DNA from: Oscillospiraceae bacterium
GTDB lineage: Bacteria; Bacillota; Clostridia; Lachnospirales; Lachnospiraceae
Assembly (NCBI GenBank): GCA_021771715.1
Contig: JAETOO010000022.1
Span: forward strand, 1 to 54,107
Reading direction: 5' to 3'
DNA length: 54,107 nt
The notes below the pieces were generated by a model. It worked only from the letters and a program-made list of their open reading frames with translations, was not told the origin of the DNA and searched no databases. Position 1 is the first letter of the stretch. Every line of letters starts with the position of its first letter. Of the stretch, positions 1 through 9,049 are shown in pieces. Made by a program: the position numbers and the translations under genes.

Positions 1-60
1 AGGGAATTGCGGGCAGATCAGCATCAAGGAATGCGGCGAGAACAGGGAGGACAGAGAAGA

Positions 61-2427
61 ATGATCACACTTACGGTGAACACGGAAGAAAACAGGGAGC
101 CTTTGGGCGACCTATACGGAATTTTTTTTGAGGATATCAATCATGCGGCGGACGGCGGGCTGTACGCGGAGCTGGTGCAGAACCGCGCGTTCGAGTACAG
201 CGCGCTGGACAATCACGATTATCGCCCGCTCTCTGCCTGGGAGAAGGTGGAAGAAGGCGGGAGCCTGGACTGGAGTATTTCGACGGCCGATCCGGTGAGC
301 CGCAAAAATCCGCACTATCTGGTTCTGGATATCATGCAGGCGGGGAAGAAAGTCGGGGTCCGAAATCTCGGGTATGGCAGAGGCATGTTTCTGCAGGAGG
401 GGGAGGAATATCTCTTTTCCTGCTATGTGCGCCGCAGAGGCGGTGCGGACTGCGCGCTGCGCGCGGTGCTGACGGACGCGGTGGGGCGAGAGCTGGGAAA
501 CGCTTCGTTCCGTGCGGGGGCGGTCTGGGAGAAAAAGGAGCTTTCGCTCCTCGCGCGGGCGACGGAGGTCTGCGGGCGGCTTGAGATCCTGGCGGAGGGC
601 GAGGGACGAGTGGAGCTGGACTTCGTCTCACTCTTTCCGGCAAAGACGTTCCGGGGCAGGAAAAACGGGCTGCGGCGCGACCTAGCCGGGATGCTGGAGG
701 CGCTGAAACCGCGTTTCCTGCGCTTCCCGGGCGGATGTCTGACGCATGACGGCGCGCTGGAGGCAGATGCGAGGGACTCGATGTACCGCTGGAAGAATAC
801 GATTGGTCCGCTGACTGAGCGGGCCGCGCGCAGGAACAACTGGAACTATCATCAGACGCTGGGGCTTGGCTACTATGAGTATTTTCTGCTCTGTGAGGAC
901 ATCGGGGCCGAGCCTCTCCCGGTGCTCCCGGCGGCGTGCAACCCGCACTCCGGGGAGGCGGCGCCGATGGACGAGCTGGGGCCGTGGATCCAGGATGCGC
1001 TTGACCTGATCGAATTTGCGAACGGGGATGTGCAGAGTGCGTGGGGCGGACTGCGCGCGTCGCTGGGGCATCCGAAGCCGTTTGGTCTGAAATATCTGGC
1101 GATCGGAAATGAGGAGATAACGGAATCGTTCTTTGTGCGGTATGCGCTTTTTCACAGGGCGATCCGGGAGCGGTACCCGCAGATCCGGCTGATCAATTCC
1201 TCCGGCCCGTGGGCGGGCGGAGAGGTGTACGAGCGCGGCTGGCGTTCCGCCGATGAGAACGGTTCAGATCTGGTGGATGAGCACTATTACCAGTCTCCGG
1301 AGTGGTTCCTGGCGAACAGCCGTCGGTATGACGGACATGCGCATCGCGCAAAGGTTTTTGTAGGGGAGTATGCAACGCGTGGGAATATGTGGTATAATGC
1401 CCTGGCAGAGGCGGCGTTTATGACCGGGCTGGAGCGCAACGCCCGGTCGGTGGGACTGGCGTGCTACGCGCCGCTGTTTGCCAATGTGGACTATGTAAAC
1501 TGGGAGCCGGATCTGATCTGGTTCGACGGACATCGGGTCTGCGGCAGCCCGAGCTACTATGTGCAGAAGCTGTTTATGAACCATCAGGGCGCGTACCGGC
1601 TGGATTGCCGGGCTTGCGGGATGCCGGAGCCGATTCCGATGGAGGAGCATCCGGGGGATCTGACCGGGAAGGTGTACCTGGAGGCGAACGAGAGCGAAGT
1701 GACGTTCGAGGCGGTGACGCTGGAGACAGGGATTTTTGGCGGCAGCGAAGTTCGCAGGATTGCGGAGCGCGTTTCGCTCGGGGGCAGTGAGCGTCTGGAG
1801 CTGGCGGAGGTCGGAGAGAATAATTATGCGCTCACGTTCCGGGTGCGGCAGAGCGGAGCGGGCCGCGGGTTCCGTGCCCTTGTGGGGGCGAAGGATCCGG
1901 AAAACGGCATCGTGCTGACCGCAGGCGGCTGGGAGCGGGAAAATGTCTTCCTGGCGACGCTGGTGCGGGGCGTCGACTCCGTACGTGATCAGAAGGCATT
2001 TGTGCTCCGGCCGGAGCAGACGTATGAGGCGAGGCTTGAGGTCTGCGGGCGCACGGTGCGTTTCTGGATGGACGGTGCGCTGCTGCTGGAAACTGAGTTT
2101 CCGCCAATGGAGCTGGAACCGCTGTACTATGCGGCGAGCCGGGATGACAATGGCGATATTCTGGTGAAGCTGGTGAACGCCTCGGAGGAAGAACGGCCTG
2201 TGACGGTGGAGCTCGCAGGAGTCGGAGCTGCCGCCGGGCGCTGCTGGGCGATGGAGGGCTGGGAGCCGGATGCGAAGAACACGCTCGACGACCCGGAGCA
2301 TGTCAGCCCGCGCGAGCACACGATGTCGGTGGCGGATGGTCGTTTTGAGGTCGCCCTGCCCGCCTGCAGCGTGCGCGTATATCGCCTGACGCCGGAACAG
2401 ATCCCGCCGTTTTTTGCGCCTGTCTGA
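61..2427 (+). CDS. GH51 alpha-L-arabinofuranosidase
   Basis: Probable retaining alpha-L-arabinofuranosidase of glycoside hydrolase family 51, releasing terminal arabinofuranose from arabinan or arabinoxylan oligosaccharides. The N-terminus has the family segment YGIFFEDINHAADGG. A beta-sandwich-like stretch follows, then the catalytic barrel with RFPGGCLTHD. AIGNEE supplies the likely acid/base Glu351 and VGEYATRG the likely nucleophile Glu436. The C-terminal third looks like a beta-sandwich. At 788 aa it is longer than the roughly 500-aa bacterial intracellular enzymes and resembles the longer multidomain type. No signal peptide is visible, so it is probably cytoplasmic and acts on imported oligosaccharides. 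The ATG at 61 is chosen because GGGAGG lies just upstream and the family similarity begins there; the frame stays open to position 7. It is followed closely by a GH43 gene, probably in the same transcript. Confidence 0.9.
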   Translation: MITLTVNTEENREPLGDLYGIFFEDINHAADGGLYAELVQNRAFEYSALDNHDYRPLSAWEKVEEGGSLDWSISTADPVSRKNPHYLVLDIMQAGKKVGVRNLGYGRGMFLQEGEEYLFSCYVRRRGGADCALRAVLTDAVGRELGNASFRAGAVWEKKELSLLARATEVCGRLEILAEGEGRVELDFVSLFPAKTFRGRKNGLRRDLAGMLEALKPRFLRFPGGCLTHDGALEADARDSMYRWKNTIGPLTERAARRNNWNYHQTLGLGYYEYFLLCEDIGAEPLPVLPAACNPHSGEAAPMDELGPWIQDALDLIEFANGDVQSAWGGLRASLGHPKPFGLKYLAIGNEEITESFFVRYALFHRAIRERYPQIRLINSSGPWAGGEVYERGWRSADENGSDLVDEHYYQSPEWFLANSRRYDGHAHRAKVFVGEYATRGNMWYNALAEAAFMTGLERNARSVGLACYAPLFANVDYVNWEPDLIWFDGHRVCGSPSYYVQKLFMNHQGAYRLDCRACGMPEPIPMEEHPGDLTGKVYLEANESEVTFEAVTLETGIFGGSEVRRIAERVSLGGSERLELAEVGENNYALTFRVRQSGAGRGFRALVGAKDPENGIVLTAGGWERENVFLATLVRGVDSVRDQKAFVLRPEQTYEARLEVCGRTVRFWMDGALLLETEFPPMELEPLYYAASRDDNGDILVKLVNASEEERPVTVELAGVGAAAGRCWAMEGWEPDAKNTLDDPEHVSPREHTMSVADGRFEVALPACSVRVYRLTPEQIPPFFAPV

Positions 2428-2500
2428 GCAGGAACGTCAGATGGGCGGGACGCGGATGCTCCGGACTTTGAGCAGGATATTCGAGGGAGGAAAGGAAAAC

Positions 2501-3454
2501 ATGCAGGCATATTTATTTGTACATTTTCGTGAGAAGACGACGCCGGACGGCGAGCAGGTCTATTTTGGCCTGAGCAAAGACGGCTTTCATTGGGAGGCGG
2601 TGAACGGAGGGCAGCCGGTGCTCTGGGCCTACTACGGCGACAAGGGTGTCCGGGACTTTACGATCACGCGGTGTGAGGCAGACGGGAAATTCTATATTTT
2701 TGCGACGGATCTGAGTCTCTCGTACGGGATGCGGAACCAGTATCACCACTCCTGGGACGAGATCGGGCGGCACGGGAGCAAGTGCCTGTCCGTGTGGGAG
2801 TCGGAGGATCTGGTGCACTGGTCCGAGCAGCGGCTGGTGCAGCTGGGGGATGAGCAGTTCGGCTGTCTGTGGGCGCCGGACATCATCTACGACCGCGAGA
2901 CCGGGGACTACGTGCTGCACTGGTCGTCCTCGCACGCGTGCAACGGCTACGGCGACAAGGGCATCTACTACAGCCGGACCAGAGACTTCCGCACCTTCAC
3001 GCGCCCGCAGGTGCTCTACCGCCGCGCGGACAGCGACATCATCGACTCCGCGATCTACGAGGAGGACGGCAGCTACTATCTGTTCGTCAAGAGCGGCAGG
3101 AACCCGGCGCGTCTCCAGCTCCTTCGGTCGGAGCATGTGACAGGGGAGTATTCGCTGGTGGAGGAGTTTGCGCAGAGCATGGAGGCGATCGAGGAGGGCA
3201 AGTACGAGGCGCCGACCGCCGTCCGCCTGGAGGACGGAAGATGGACGCTGTATCTGGACTACTACGGCGTGCCCGGGGCAGGCCAGGGGTACGTCCCGTT
3301 TCTGGCGGACAGCCTCAGAAGCGGCCGCTTTCTCCGCTCGGACGAAGCGTTCACCTTCCCCTACGGCTTCAAGCACGGCACCATCCTGCCGATCACGATG
3401 GAGGAGTACGACAGGATCCGCAGCCACGACTGGTCGGATAAGGGGTGGATCTGA
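2501..3454 (+). CDS. GH43-family glycoside hydrolase
   Basis: Five-bladed beta-propeller glycosidase of family 43, the group of arabinanases, arabinofuranosidases and xylosidases. Visible features are the GVRDFTITR segment near the N-terminus, WAPDIIYD (about residues 124-131), DIIDSAIY with a candidate pKa-modulating Asp, and KYEAPTAV with the likely general acid Glu236. The 317-aa length fits a single catalytic domain. There is no signal peptide. The ATG at 2501 is preceded by GGGAGG at 2485; the open frame reaches back to 2414, inside the GH51 gene, but that part looks non-coding. Placement directly after the GH51 gene suggests joint intracellular breakdown of arabinose-containing oligosaccharides. 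A strong hairpin terminator follows. The exact substrate cannot be read from the sequence. Confidence 0.85.
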   Translation: MQAYLFVHFREKTTPDGEQVYFGLSKDGFHWEAVNGGQPVLWAYYGDKGVRDFTITRCEADGKFYIFATDLSLSYGMRNQYHHSWDEIGRHGSKCLSVWESEDLVHWSEQRLVQLGDEQFGCLWAPDIIYDRETGDYVLHWSSSHACNGYGDKGIYYSRTRDFRTFTRPQVLYRRADSDIIDSAIYEEDGSYYLFVKSGRNPARLQLLRSEHVTGEYSLVEEFAQSMEAIEEGKYEAPTAVRLEDGRWTLYLDYYGVPGAGQGYVPFLADSLRSGRFLRSDEAFTFPYGFKHGTILPITMEEYDRIRSHDWSDKGWI

Positions 3455-3486
3455 GAGAATAAAATTTTTCTGAACATGGTTGCGCA

Positions 3487-3527
3487 CAGCGGGGCCGGAC
3501 TGTTATCGTCCGGCCCCGCTGCTGTTT
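3487..3527 (+). terminator. Rho-independent terminator after GH43
   Basis: A perfect 14-bp GC-rich stem (3487-3500 with 3508-3521) closes a 7-nt loop and is followed by a short T-rich stretch (CTGTTTG). It ends the GH51-GH43 transcript. Confidence 0.8.
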
Positions 3528-3577
3528 GGGCTGGTGCGAAAGAAGATGTTGCTGTGATAGGGAGAAGTTTTCCACGT

Positions 3578-3658
3578 AGTGCCTTTACGTGAAAAATTCA
3601 AAATATTAGAAGCGCCTTTTCGTGGATAAATATATTGATTAAAAATGCCTTTTTGGAG
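3578..3658. repeat. Three direct repeats at exact 33-bp spacing
   Basis: The motif AGYGCCTTTWCGTGRA occurs at 3578 (AGTGCCTTTACGTGAA), at 3611 (AGCGCCTTTTCGTGGA) and, more degenerate, at 3644 (AATGCCTTTTTGGAGT). The GCC cores start at 3581, 3614 and 3647, exactly 33 bp apart, about three helical turns. The last copy lies in the spacer of the promoter of the downstream ATPase gene, so the array could be an operator for a regulator binding cooperatively on one DNA face. Confidence 0.7.
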
Positions 3659-3664
3659 TATAAT
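3635..3664 (+). promoter_or_regulatory. Sigma-A-type promoter of the AAA ATPase gene
   Basis: TTGATT (3635-3640) and a perfect TATAAT (3659-3664) are separated by 18 bp. The third 33-bp repeat overlaps the spacer, suggesting promoter occlusion when it is bound. Confidence 0.6.
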
Positions 3665-3693
3665 AGAGCGGTAAAGAAATGCGAGGTGATAAT

Positions 3694-5031
3694 TTGAAAA
3701 GAAAAATATATCGTCGTTTATTAGAATGGAAAGAAAAAGACAATGGAAATTGCGCGCTGCTGCTGGATGGGGCAAGGCGTGTCGGTAAAAGTTACATTGC
3801 AGAAGAGTTCGGAAAAAATGAGTATAAGAGCTACCTCATGATCGACTTTGCACATTTACCGCAGGAGGTAAGAAGCATATTTGAAAATGACATCAATGAT
3901 TTTGACTTGTTTTTCAATAAACTGTCTGCCTATTATCGGAAAGCGCTTTACAGGCGTGATTCGCTCATTATTTTTGATGAAGTGCAAAGATATCCGGCGG
4001 CAAGGGAACTGATCAAATATTTAGTCGCTGACGGGCGATATGACTATCTGGAAACAGGCTCTTTGATTTCTCTCAGGATGAACGTTGAAGATATCGTAAT
4101 TCCTTCAGAGGAGGAGCATGTTGAAATGTTTCCGATGGATTTTGAGGAATTCCTGTGGGCAATGGGAGATGACAAAACGGTTCCGTTTTTGAAGGAATGT
4201 TTTGAAAATCTCAGGCCTCTGGGTCAGGCAATGCACAGGAGAGTGATGAATGATTTCCGACAGTATATTCTGGTCGGAGGGATGCCTCAGGCGGTAGAGA
4301 CCTATATGAAAAGTAAAAGTTTTGAGGATACAGACAGAATCAAGAGGCGTATTCTGACTTTATACAGAGAGGATATCACGAAATTTGCAAAAGGATACGA
4401 GGCAAAGGTCCTCTCGATTTTTGATGAAATGCCCGCGCAGCTTTCTAAGACTGAGAAAAAATATAAATTGTCAAATGTTGATAAAGGAGCCAGATTCCGC
4501 GAGTATGAGAATGCTTTTTTGTGGCTGACAGAAGCAATGGTGGTAAATGCCTGCTATAACGCAACAGAGCCGACGGTTGGCCTGGCTATGAGTGAGGAGC
4601 ATACGACAAGAAAATGTTATATGGGAGATACAGGGCTGCTGGTAACTCATTCATTTATGGATGATAAATTTGCAGATAACGAATTATACAGAGATATACT
4701 CTTAGACAGACTGCATGTGAATGAAGGAATGCTGATGGAAAACATTGTGGCACAGCAATTGCGCATGAGCGGGCACAAATTATATTTTTATTCCAGATCA
4801 GATACCAATAACCGGGAAAACAATATGGAAATAGATTTTTTGATTCGAAAGAAAAGAAAGATCTGTCCGGTAGAGGTAAAATCAGGAGGATACAGAAAGC
4901 ATTCTTCATTAGATAAATTCCGAAGCAGATTTAAGGGGAAAATAGGGCAGCCGTACATTTTATATACGAAGGATATTGCGGTAAAAGAGGATGTAGTACA
5001 TCTTCCGATCTATATGACAATGTTCCTGTAG
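3694..5031 (+). CDS. AAA_14/DUF4143 ATP-binding protein
   Basis: ATPase of the common AAA_14 plus DUF4143 architecture, whose cellular role is not settled. Walker A is GARRVGKS (residues 26-33) and Walker B is LIIFDEVQ (91-98). The C-terminal part has an EIDFLI...VEVKSGG arrangement (Asp381, Glu394, Lys396) resembling the PD-(D/E)XK nuclease fold. The TTG at 3694 is chosen because GAGGTG at 3683 is 5 nt away and homologs begin with KRKIYRRLLEWK; an in-frame ATG at 3679 has no good ribosome binding site. The gene is clearly richer in A+T than its neighbours and sits alone between two terminator- or promoter-bounded units, which suggests horizontal acquisition. Three 33-bp-phased repeats overlap its promoter. 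Function cannot be assigned beyond ATP binding and a possible nuclease-like domain. Confidence 0.85.
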   Translation: MKRKIYRRLLEWKEKDNGNCALLLDGARRVGKSYIAEEFGKNEYKSYLMIDFAHLPQEVRSIFENDINDFDLFFNKLSAYYRKALYRRDSLIIFDEVQRYPAARELIKYLVADGRYDYLETGSLISLRMNVEDIVIPSEEEHVEMFPMDFEEFLWAMGDDKTVPFLKECFENLRPLGQAMHRRVMNDFRQYILVGGMPQAVETYMKSKSFEDTDRIKRRILTLYREDITKFAKGYEAKVLSIFDEMPAQLSKTEKKYKLSNVDKGARFREYENAFLWLTEAMVVNACYNATEPTVGLAMSEEHTTRKCYMGDTGLLVTHSFMDDKFADNELYRDILLDRLHVNEGMLMENIVAQQLRMSGHKLYFYSRSDTNNRENNMEIDFLIRKKRKICPVEVKSGGYRKHSSLDKFRSRFKGKIGQPYILYTKDIAVKEDVVHLPIYMTMFL

Positions 5032-5049
5032 AACGGTTCGCATTTTGGA

Positions 5050-5079
5050 ATGGATTTTTCTTGTATTATACGCTATAAT
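5050..5079 (+). promoter_or_regulatory. Candidate promoter of the aminopeptidase gene
   Basis: A perfect TATAAT at 5074-5079 lies 42 bp before the ATG. The -35 region is weak (TGGATT at 5051), so this is supported mainly by the -10 hexamer. Confidence 0.4.
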
Positions 5080-5120
5080 TGCAGCGGGATATCTACAAAT
5101 CACAGCAGGAGGTTAAGGAC

Positions 5121-6521
5121 ATGAAGGAAAATGCGTGGAAGACGTACACGGCGGAGCAGCTCGGCGAGCTGGAATCGCTGGCAGAAAGATACAAAGCATT
5201 TATGGACGCGGGAAAGACAGAGCGCGAGTGCGCGGCGGAGGCGATCCGGCTGGCGCGCGCGGCGGGCTATGTGAGCCTTGAGGAGGTGCAGGCATCCGGG
5301 AAGCAGCTCGCGGCTGGGGACAAGGTCTACGCGTGCGGCATGAAGAAGATGCTTGCGCTGTTCCAGATCGGCCGGGAGCCGCTCGAGAACGGCATGCGGA
5401 TTCTCGGCGCGCACATTGACTCTCCGCGCCTGGATCTGAAGCAGGTGCCGGTGTACGAGGACACGGAGATGGCATATCTCGACACGCACTATTACGGCGG
5501 CGTGAAGAATTATCAGTGGGTGACGATCCCGCTCGCGATCCACGGCGTCGTGGCGAAGAAGGACGGCACGGTGGTCGAGATCTGCATCGGTGAGAAGGAG
5601 GACGATCCGGTCGTATTTATCTCGGATCTTCTGATCCATCTGGCGAGAGAGCAGATGCAGAAGAAGGCGGGCGAAGTGATCGAGGGAGAGAATCTCGATG
5701 TTCTGATCGGCAGCCGTCCGCTCGTGATCGAGGGCTCCGAGGAGAAGAAGGATGAGAACAAGGACGCCGTGAAGGCGAATATCCTCGCGCTTCTGAAGGA
5801 GCAGTACGGCATTGAGGAGGACGATTTTCTCTCCGCGGAGCTCGAGATCGTCCCGGCAGACAAAGCGCGCGACTGCGGACTTGACCGCAGCATGATCATG
5901 GCGTACGGGCAGGACGACCGCGTCTGCGCGTACACGTCCCTGGAGGCGCAGCTGGCGGTGCCGGTACAGGAGCGCACGACCTGCACCCTGCTGGTGGACA
6001 AGGAGGAGATCGGCAGCGTCGGGGCGACCGGAATGCAGTCCCGCTTCTTTGAAAATACGGTGGCGGAGCTGATGGCGTGCGCGGGACAGTACAGCGAGCT
6101 CGGGCTGCGCAGAGCGCTCTCGAGGAGCCGGATGCTCTCGTCCGATGTCAGCGCGGCGTACGACCCGCTGTTCGCAAGCTGCTTTGAGAAGCGCAACAGC
6201 GCGTATTTCGGGCGCGGCCTTGTGTTCAACAAGTACACGGGCTCACGCGGAAAGGGCGGAAGCAACGATGCAAACGCGGAGTACATGGCAGCCGTGCGCG
6301 AGATGATGGACAAGCACAATGTCGCATTCCAGACCGCGGAGCTCGGCAAGATCGACGTCGGGGGCGGCGGAACGATCGCTTACATCACGGCGCTCTACGG
6401 CATGGAAGTCATCGACAGCGGCGTGGCAGTGCTGAACATGCACGCACCGCTCGAGGTGACGAGCAAGGCAGACATCTATGAGGCATACAAGGGGTACTGT
6501 GCGTTCCTGCTCGAGGCGTAG
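5121..6521 (+). CDS. M18-family zinc aminopeptidase
   Basis: Cytoplasmic metallo-aminopeptidase of peptidase family M18, removing N-terminal residues (often acidic ones) from peptides. The two-zinc catalytic set is visible: GAHIDSPRLDLK (His98), the QDDRVCAY Asp, the DKEEIGSVG Glu pair, SSDVSAAYDP and the C-terminal HAPLEVTSK His. The 466-aa length is typical. ATG 5121 follows AGGAGG at 5107 with 8-nt spacing; the frame is open to 5079 but the upstream codons look like leader. It has its own candidate promoter and appears monocistronic. No signal peptide is present. The exact N-terminal specificity cannot be told from sequence. Confidence 0.92.
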   Translation: MKENAWKTYTAEQLGELESLAERYKAFMDAGKTERECAAEAIRLARAAGYVSLEEVQASGKQLAAGDKVYACGMKKMLALFQIGREPLENGMRILGAHIDSPRLDLKQVPVYEDTEMAYLDTHYYGGVKNYQWVTIPLAIHGVVAKKDGTVVEICIGEKEDDPVVFISDLLIHLAREQMQKKAGEVIEGENLDVLIGSRPLVIEGSEEKKDENKDAVKANILALLKEQYGIEEDDFLSAELEIVPADKARDCGLDRSMIMAYGQDDRVCAYTSLEAQLAVPVQERTTCTLLVDKEEIGSVGATGMQSRFFENTVAELMACAGQYSELGLRRALSRSRMLSSDVSAAYDPLFASCFEKRNSAYFGRGLVFNKYTGSRGKGGSNDANAEYMAAVREMMDKHNVAFQTAELGKIDVGGGGTIAYITALYGMEVIDSGVAVLNMHAPLEVTSKADIYEAYKGYCAFLLEA

Positions 6522-6574
6522 ACAAACGGATGCGATTGCTTTTCGAATAATCGGTATCCCATTCCGATACAAAG

Positions 6575-6635
6575 CAATCCACGCAGAAAATTCTGCACGT
6601 CGTGCTCCGTTAAATTGCTGAGCGTGGATTGAAAC
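6575..6635. repeat. Inverted repeat containing a solitary CRISPR-like repeat
   Basis: CAATCCACGC (6575-6584) pairs with GCGTGGATTG (6622-6631). The right half reads GTCGTGCTC (from 6599) ... GAGCGTGGATTGAAAC (to 6635), which matches the start and the 3' end of type I-C CRISPR repeats, although the total of 37 nt is longer than the usual 31-33. A small GCAGAA/TTCTGC hairpin sits in the left half. There are no spacers, second repeat or cas genes. Confidence 0.45.
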
Positions 6636-6698
6636 AAAAACGCAGGCGCATCAGACAGAATCATTATGTGTGACAAGGTATAGTGGGAGGTAGTGCAG

Positions 6699-7877
6699 AT
6701 GTATAATTTTATGTACCACACACCGACGGAGGTGTGCTTTGGCAAGGGAGTGCTTGCGGATACCGGCGCGCTGGTAAAAAAGTACGGCGGAAAAAAAGTG
6801 CTGATCCATTACGGAGGCGGCAGCGCCGTCCGCTCCGGTGTGCTGGAGCAGGTAAAACAATCTCTGGATGAGGCGGGCATCGCGCATGTGGAGCTCGGCG
6901 GCGTCGTGCCGAACCCGCATCTGTCGAAGGTGTACGAGGGGATCGAGCTCTGCCGCAGAGAGGGCGTGGATTTCCTTCTGGCCGTGGGCGGAGGAAGCGT
7001 GATTGATTCCACGAAAGCGATCGGATACGGGCTTGCGAACGAGGGGGACGTGTGGGAGCTTTTTGAGCACACGAAGAAGGCTTCCGGATGTATGCCGCTC
7101 GGGGCAGTGCTGACGATTGCGGCTGCGGGCAGCGAGATGAGCAACAGCTGTGTCATCACGAGAGAGGACACCGCCTCAAAGCGCTCCTACAACGATGAGA
7201 TTGCCCGCCCGCGCTTTGCGGTCATGGACCCGGCGGTGACGACGACGCTCCCGGCCTACCAGACGGCGAGCGGCTGTGCCGACATCCTGATGCACACGGA
7301 GGAGCGGTACTTCACGAACGGCGGCAACATGGAGCTGACGGACGCGATTGCGGAGGCGCTGATGCGCACCGTCATGAAAAACGCAAAGCTTCTGAAGGAC
7401 GATCCGGACAACTACGACGCGCGCGCGGAGGTGATGTGGGCGAGCAGCCTGTCGCACAACGGCCTGACCGGCTGTGGAAACGACGGCGGCGATTTTGCCT
7501 CCCACGGCCTGGAGCATGAGCTGGGCGGGATGTTCGATGTGGCGCACGGGGCAGGGTTGGCAGCGATCTGGCCGAGCTGGGCGCGCTATGTCTATCGGGA
7601 TTGTCTGCCCCGCTTCAAAAAATTTGCCCTCAACGTGACCGGCGTGGAGAATGTCGGGACGGATGAGGAGATCGCGCTGGCCGGGATCGAGGCGATGGAG
7701 GACTTCTACCGCGCGATCGGCATGCCGACGAACCTGCGGGAGCTCGGCATTGCGCCGACCGAGGAGCAGATCTGCGAGATGGCGCACCGCTGCTACGTGG
7801 CGTCAGGCGGCCCGAAGGGCTCCGCGAAGAAGCTGGACGAGAGTGATATGGCGGCAATTTACCGCATGGCAAAATAA
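6699..7877 (+). CDS. Iron-containing alcohol dehydrogenase (butanol dehydrogenase-like)
   Basis: Group III Fe-dependent alcohol/aldehyde oxidoreductase, closest in look to the YqhD/butanol dehydrogenase branch (N-terminal MYNFMYHTPTEVCFGKG, nucleotide loop GGGSVIDSTKAI). Metal ligands appear to be Asp195 and His199 (CADILMHTEE) with His269 or His273 and His283 further on. The 392-aa length is normal. The start at 6699 is preceded by GGGAGG at 6685; a GTG at 6693 is in frame but too close to the ribosome binding site. It probably reduces aldehydes formed in fermentation. It shares a 26-bp gap, and probably a transcript, with the DUF362 gene downstream. Cofactor preference (NADH or NADPH) and substrate cannot be read. 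Confidence 0.88.
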   Translation: MYNFMYHTPTEVCFGKGVLADTGALVKKYGGKKVLIHYGGGSAVRSGVLEQVKQSLDEAGIAHVELGGVVPNPHLSKVYEGIELCRREGVDFLLAVGGGSVIDSTKAIGYGLANEGDVWELFEHTKKASGCMPLGAVLTIAAAGSEMSNSCVITREDTASKRSYNDEIARPRFAVMDPAVTTTLPAYQTASGCADILMHTEERYFTNGGNMELTDAIAEALMRTVMKNAKLLKDDPDNYDARAEVMWASSLSHNGLTGCGNDGGDFASHGLEHELGGMFDVAHGAGLAAIWPSWARYVYRDCLPRFKKFALNVTGVENVGTDEEIALAGIEAMEDFYRAIGMPTNLRELGIAPTEEQICEMAHRCYVASGGPKGSAKKLDESDMAAIYRMAK

Positions 7878-7903
7878 CAACATCATAACAGGAGGAGGAC
7901 AGT

Positions 7904-9025
7904 ATGCAAAAATCAAAAGTATATTTTACAAACCTGCGCACCAAGAACGGTGACAACCTGCTCACGAAGCTGCAGCGTCTGATCAAGAAGGCGGGCATCG
8001 GGGAGATTGATTTTGAGAACCAGTACGTTGCGATCAAGATGCATTTCGGCGAGCCGGGCAACCTGGCGTTCCTGCGCCCGAACTATGCGAAGGCAGTCGC
8101 GGATGTCGTCAAGGAGCTCGGCGGAAAGCCGTTCCTGACCGACTGCAACACCCTGTACGTCGGCGGCAGAAAGAATGCGCTCGACCACATCGACTCCGCG
8201 TACGGCAACGGCTTTGTCCCGTACGCGACGGGCTGCCATGTGATTATCGCGGACGGCCTGAAGGGAACGGATGAGGCGCTCGTCCCGGTCGAGGGCGGCG
8301 AGTACGTGAAGGAGGCAAAGATCGGCCGCGCGGTCATGGACGCAGATATCTTTATCACGCTGACCCACTTTAAGGGCCATGAGGCGACCGGCTTCGGCGG
8401 CACGCTGAAGAACATCGGAATGGGCTGCGGCTCCAGAGCGGGAAAGATGGAGATGCACAGCGCGGGCAAGCCGCATGTGGCGCAGGACCGCTGTATCGGC
8501 TGCGGCAAGTGCACGAAGATCTGTGCGCACGGCGCTGCGGTAGTCACCGACAGGAAGGCTTCGATCGACCACAATAAGTGTGTCGGCTGCGGACGCTGCA
8601 TCGGCGTATGTCCGCAGGATGCGGTATGCCCGGCGAGCGACGAGGCAAACGATATCCTGAACTGCAAGATCGCGGAGTACTCGAAGGCCGTCTGCCAGGG
8701 CCGCCCGAACTTCCACATCAGCCTCGTGGTCGACGTATCCCCGTACTGCGACTGCCATTCGGAGAACGACGCGCCGATCGTTCCGGACGTCGGAATGTTC
8801 GCGTCCTTCGACCCGGTAGCGCTGGACATGGCCTGCGTGGATGCAGTCAACGCCCAGCAGCCGATCAGCGACAGTCTGCTCGGCGAGGCGATTGAGCACC
8901 ACCATCACGACCACTGCGACCACTTCACCGCCGTCTCCCCGGACACTAACTGGAAGTCCGCCATCGAGCACGCCGTGAAGATCGGCCTCGGCAGCGCAGA
9001 GTACGAGCTGATTACCGTGAAGTAA
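7904..9025 (+). CDS. DUF362 protein with two 4Fe-4S clusters
   Basis: Protein with an N-terminal DUF362 domain and a ferredoxin-like insertion holding two [4Fe-4S] motifs, CIGCGKCTKIC (from Cys197) and CVGCGRCIGVC (from Cys226). DUF362 proteins are frequent in strict anaerobes but their reaction is not established; an electron-transfer role is an inference. A histidine-rich stretch EHHHHDHCDHF near residue 330 may bind metal. At 373 aa it has the usual length. GGAGGAGG lies 8 nt before the ATG. It follows the iron alcohol dehydrogenase by 26 bp. Codon use is strongly biased to C- and G-ending codons, suggesting high expression. Confidence 0.85.
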   Translation: MQKSKVYFTNLRTKNGDNLLTKLQRLIKKAGIGEIDFENQYVAIKMHFGEPGNLAFLRPNYAKAVADVVKELGGKPFLTDCNTLYVGGRKNALDHIDSAYGNGFVPYATGCHVIIADGLKGTDEALVPVEGGEYVKEAKIGRAVMDADIFITLTHFKGHEATGFGGTLKNIGMGCGSRAGKMEMHSAGKPHVAQDRCIGCGKCTKICAHGAAVVTDRKASIDHNKCVGCGRCIGVCPQDAVCPASDEANDILNCKIAEYSKAVCQGRPNFHISLVVDVSPYCDCHSENDAPIVPDVGMFASFDPVALDMACVDAVNAQQPISDSLLGEAIEHHHHDHCDHFTAVSPDTNWKSAIEHAVKIGLGSAEYELITVK

Positions 9026-9049
9026 ATCTACATACTATAACCAAGCTCA

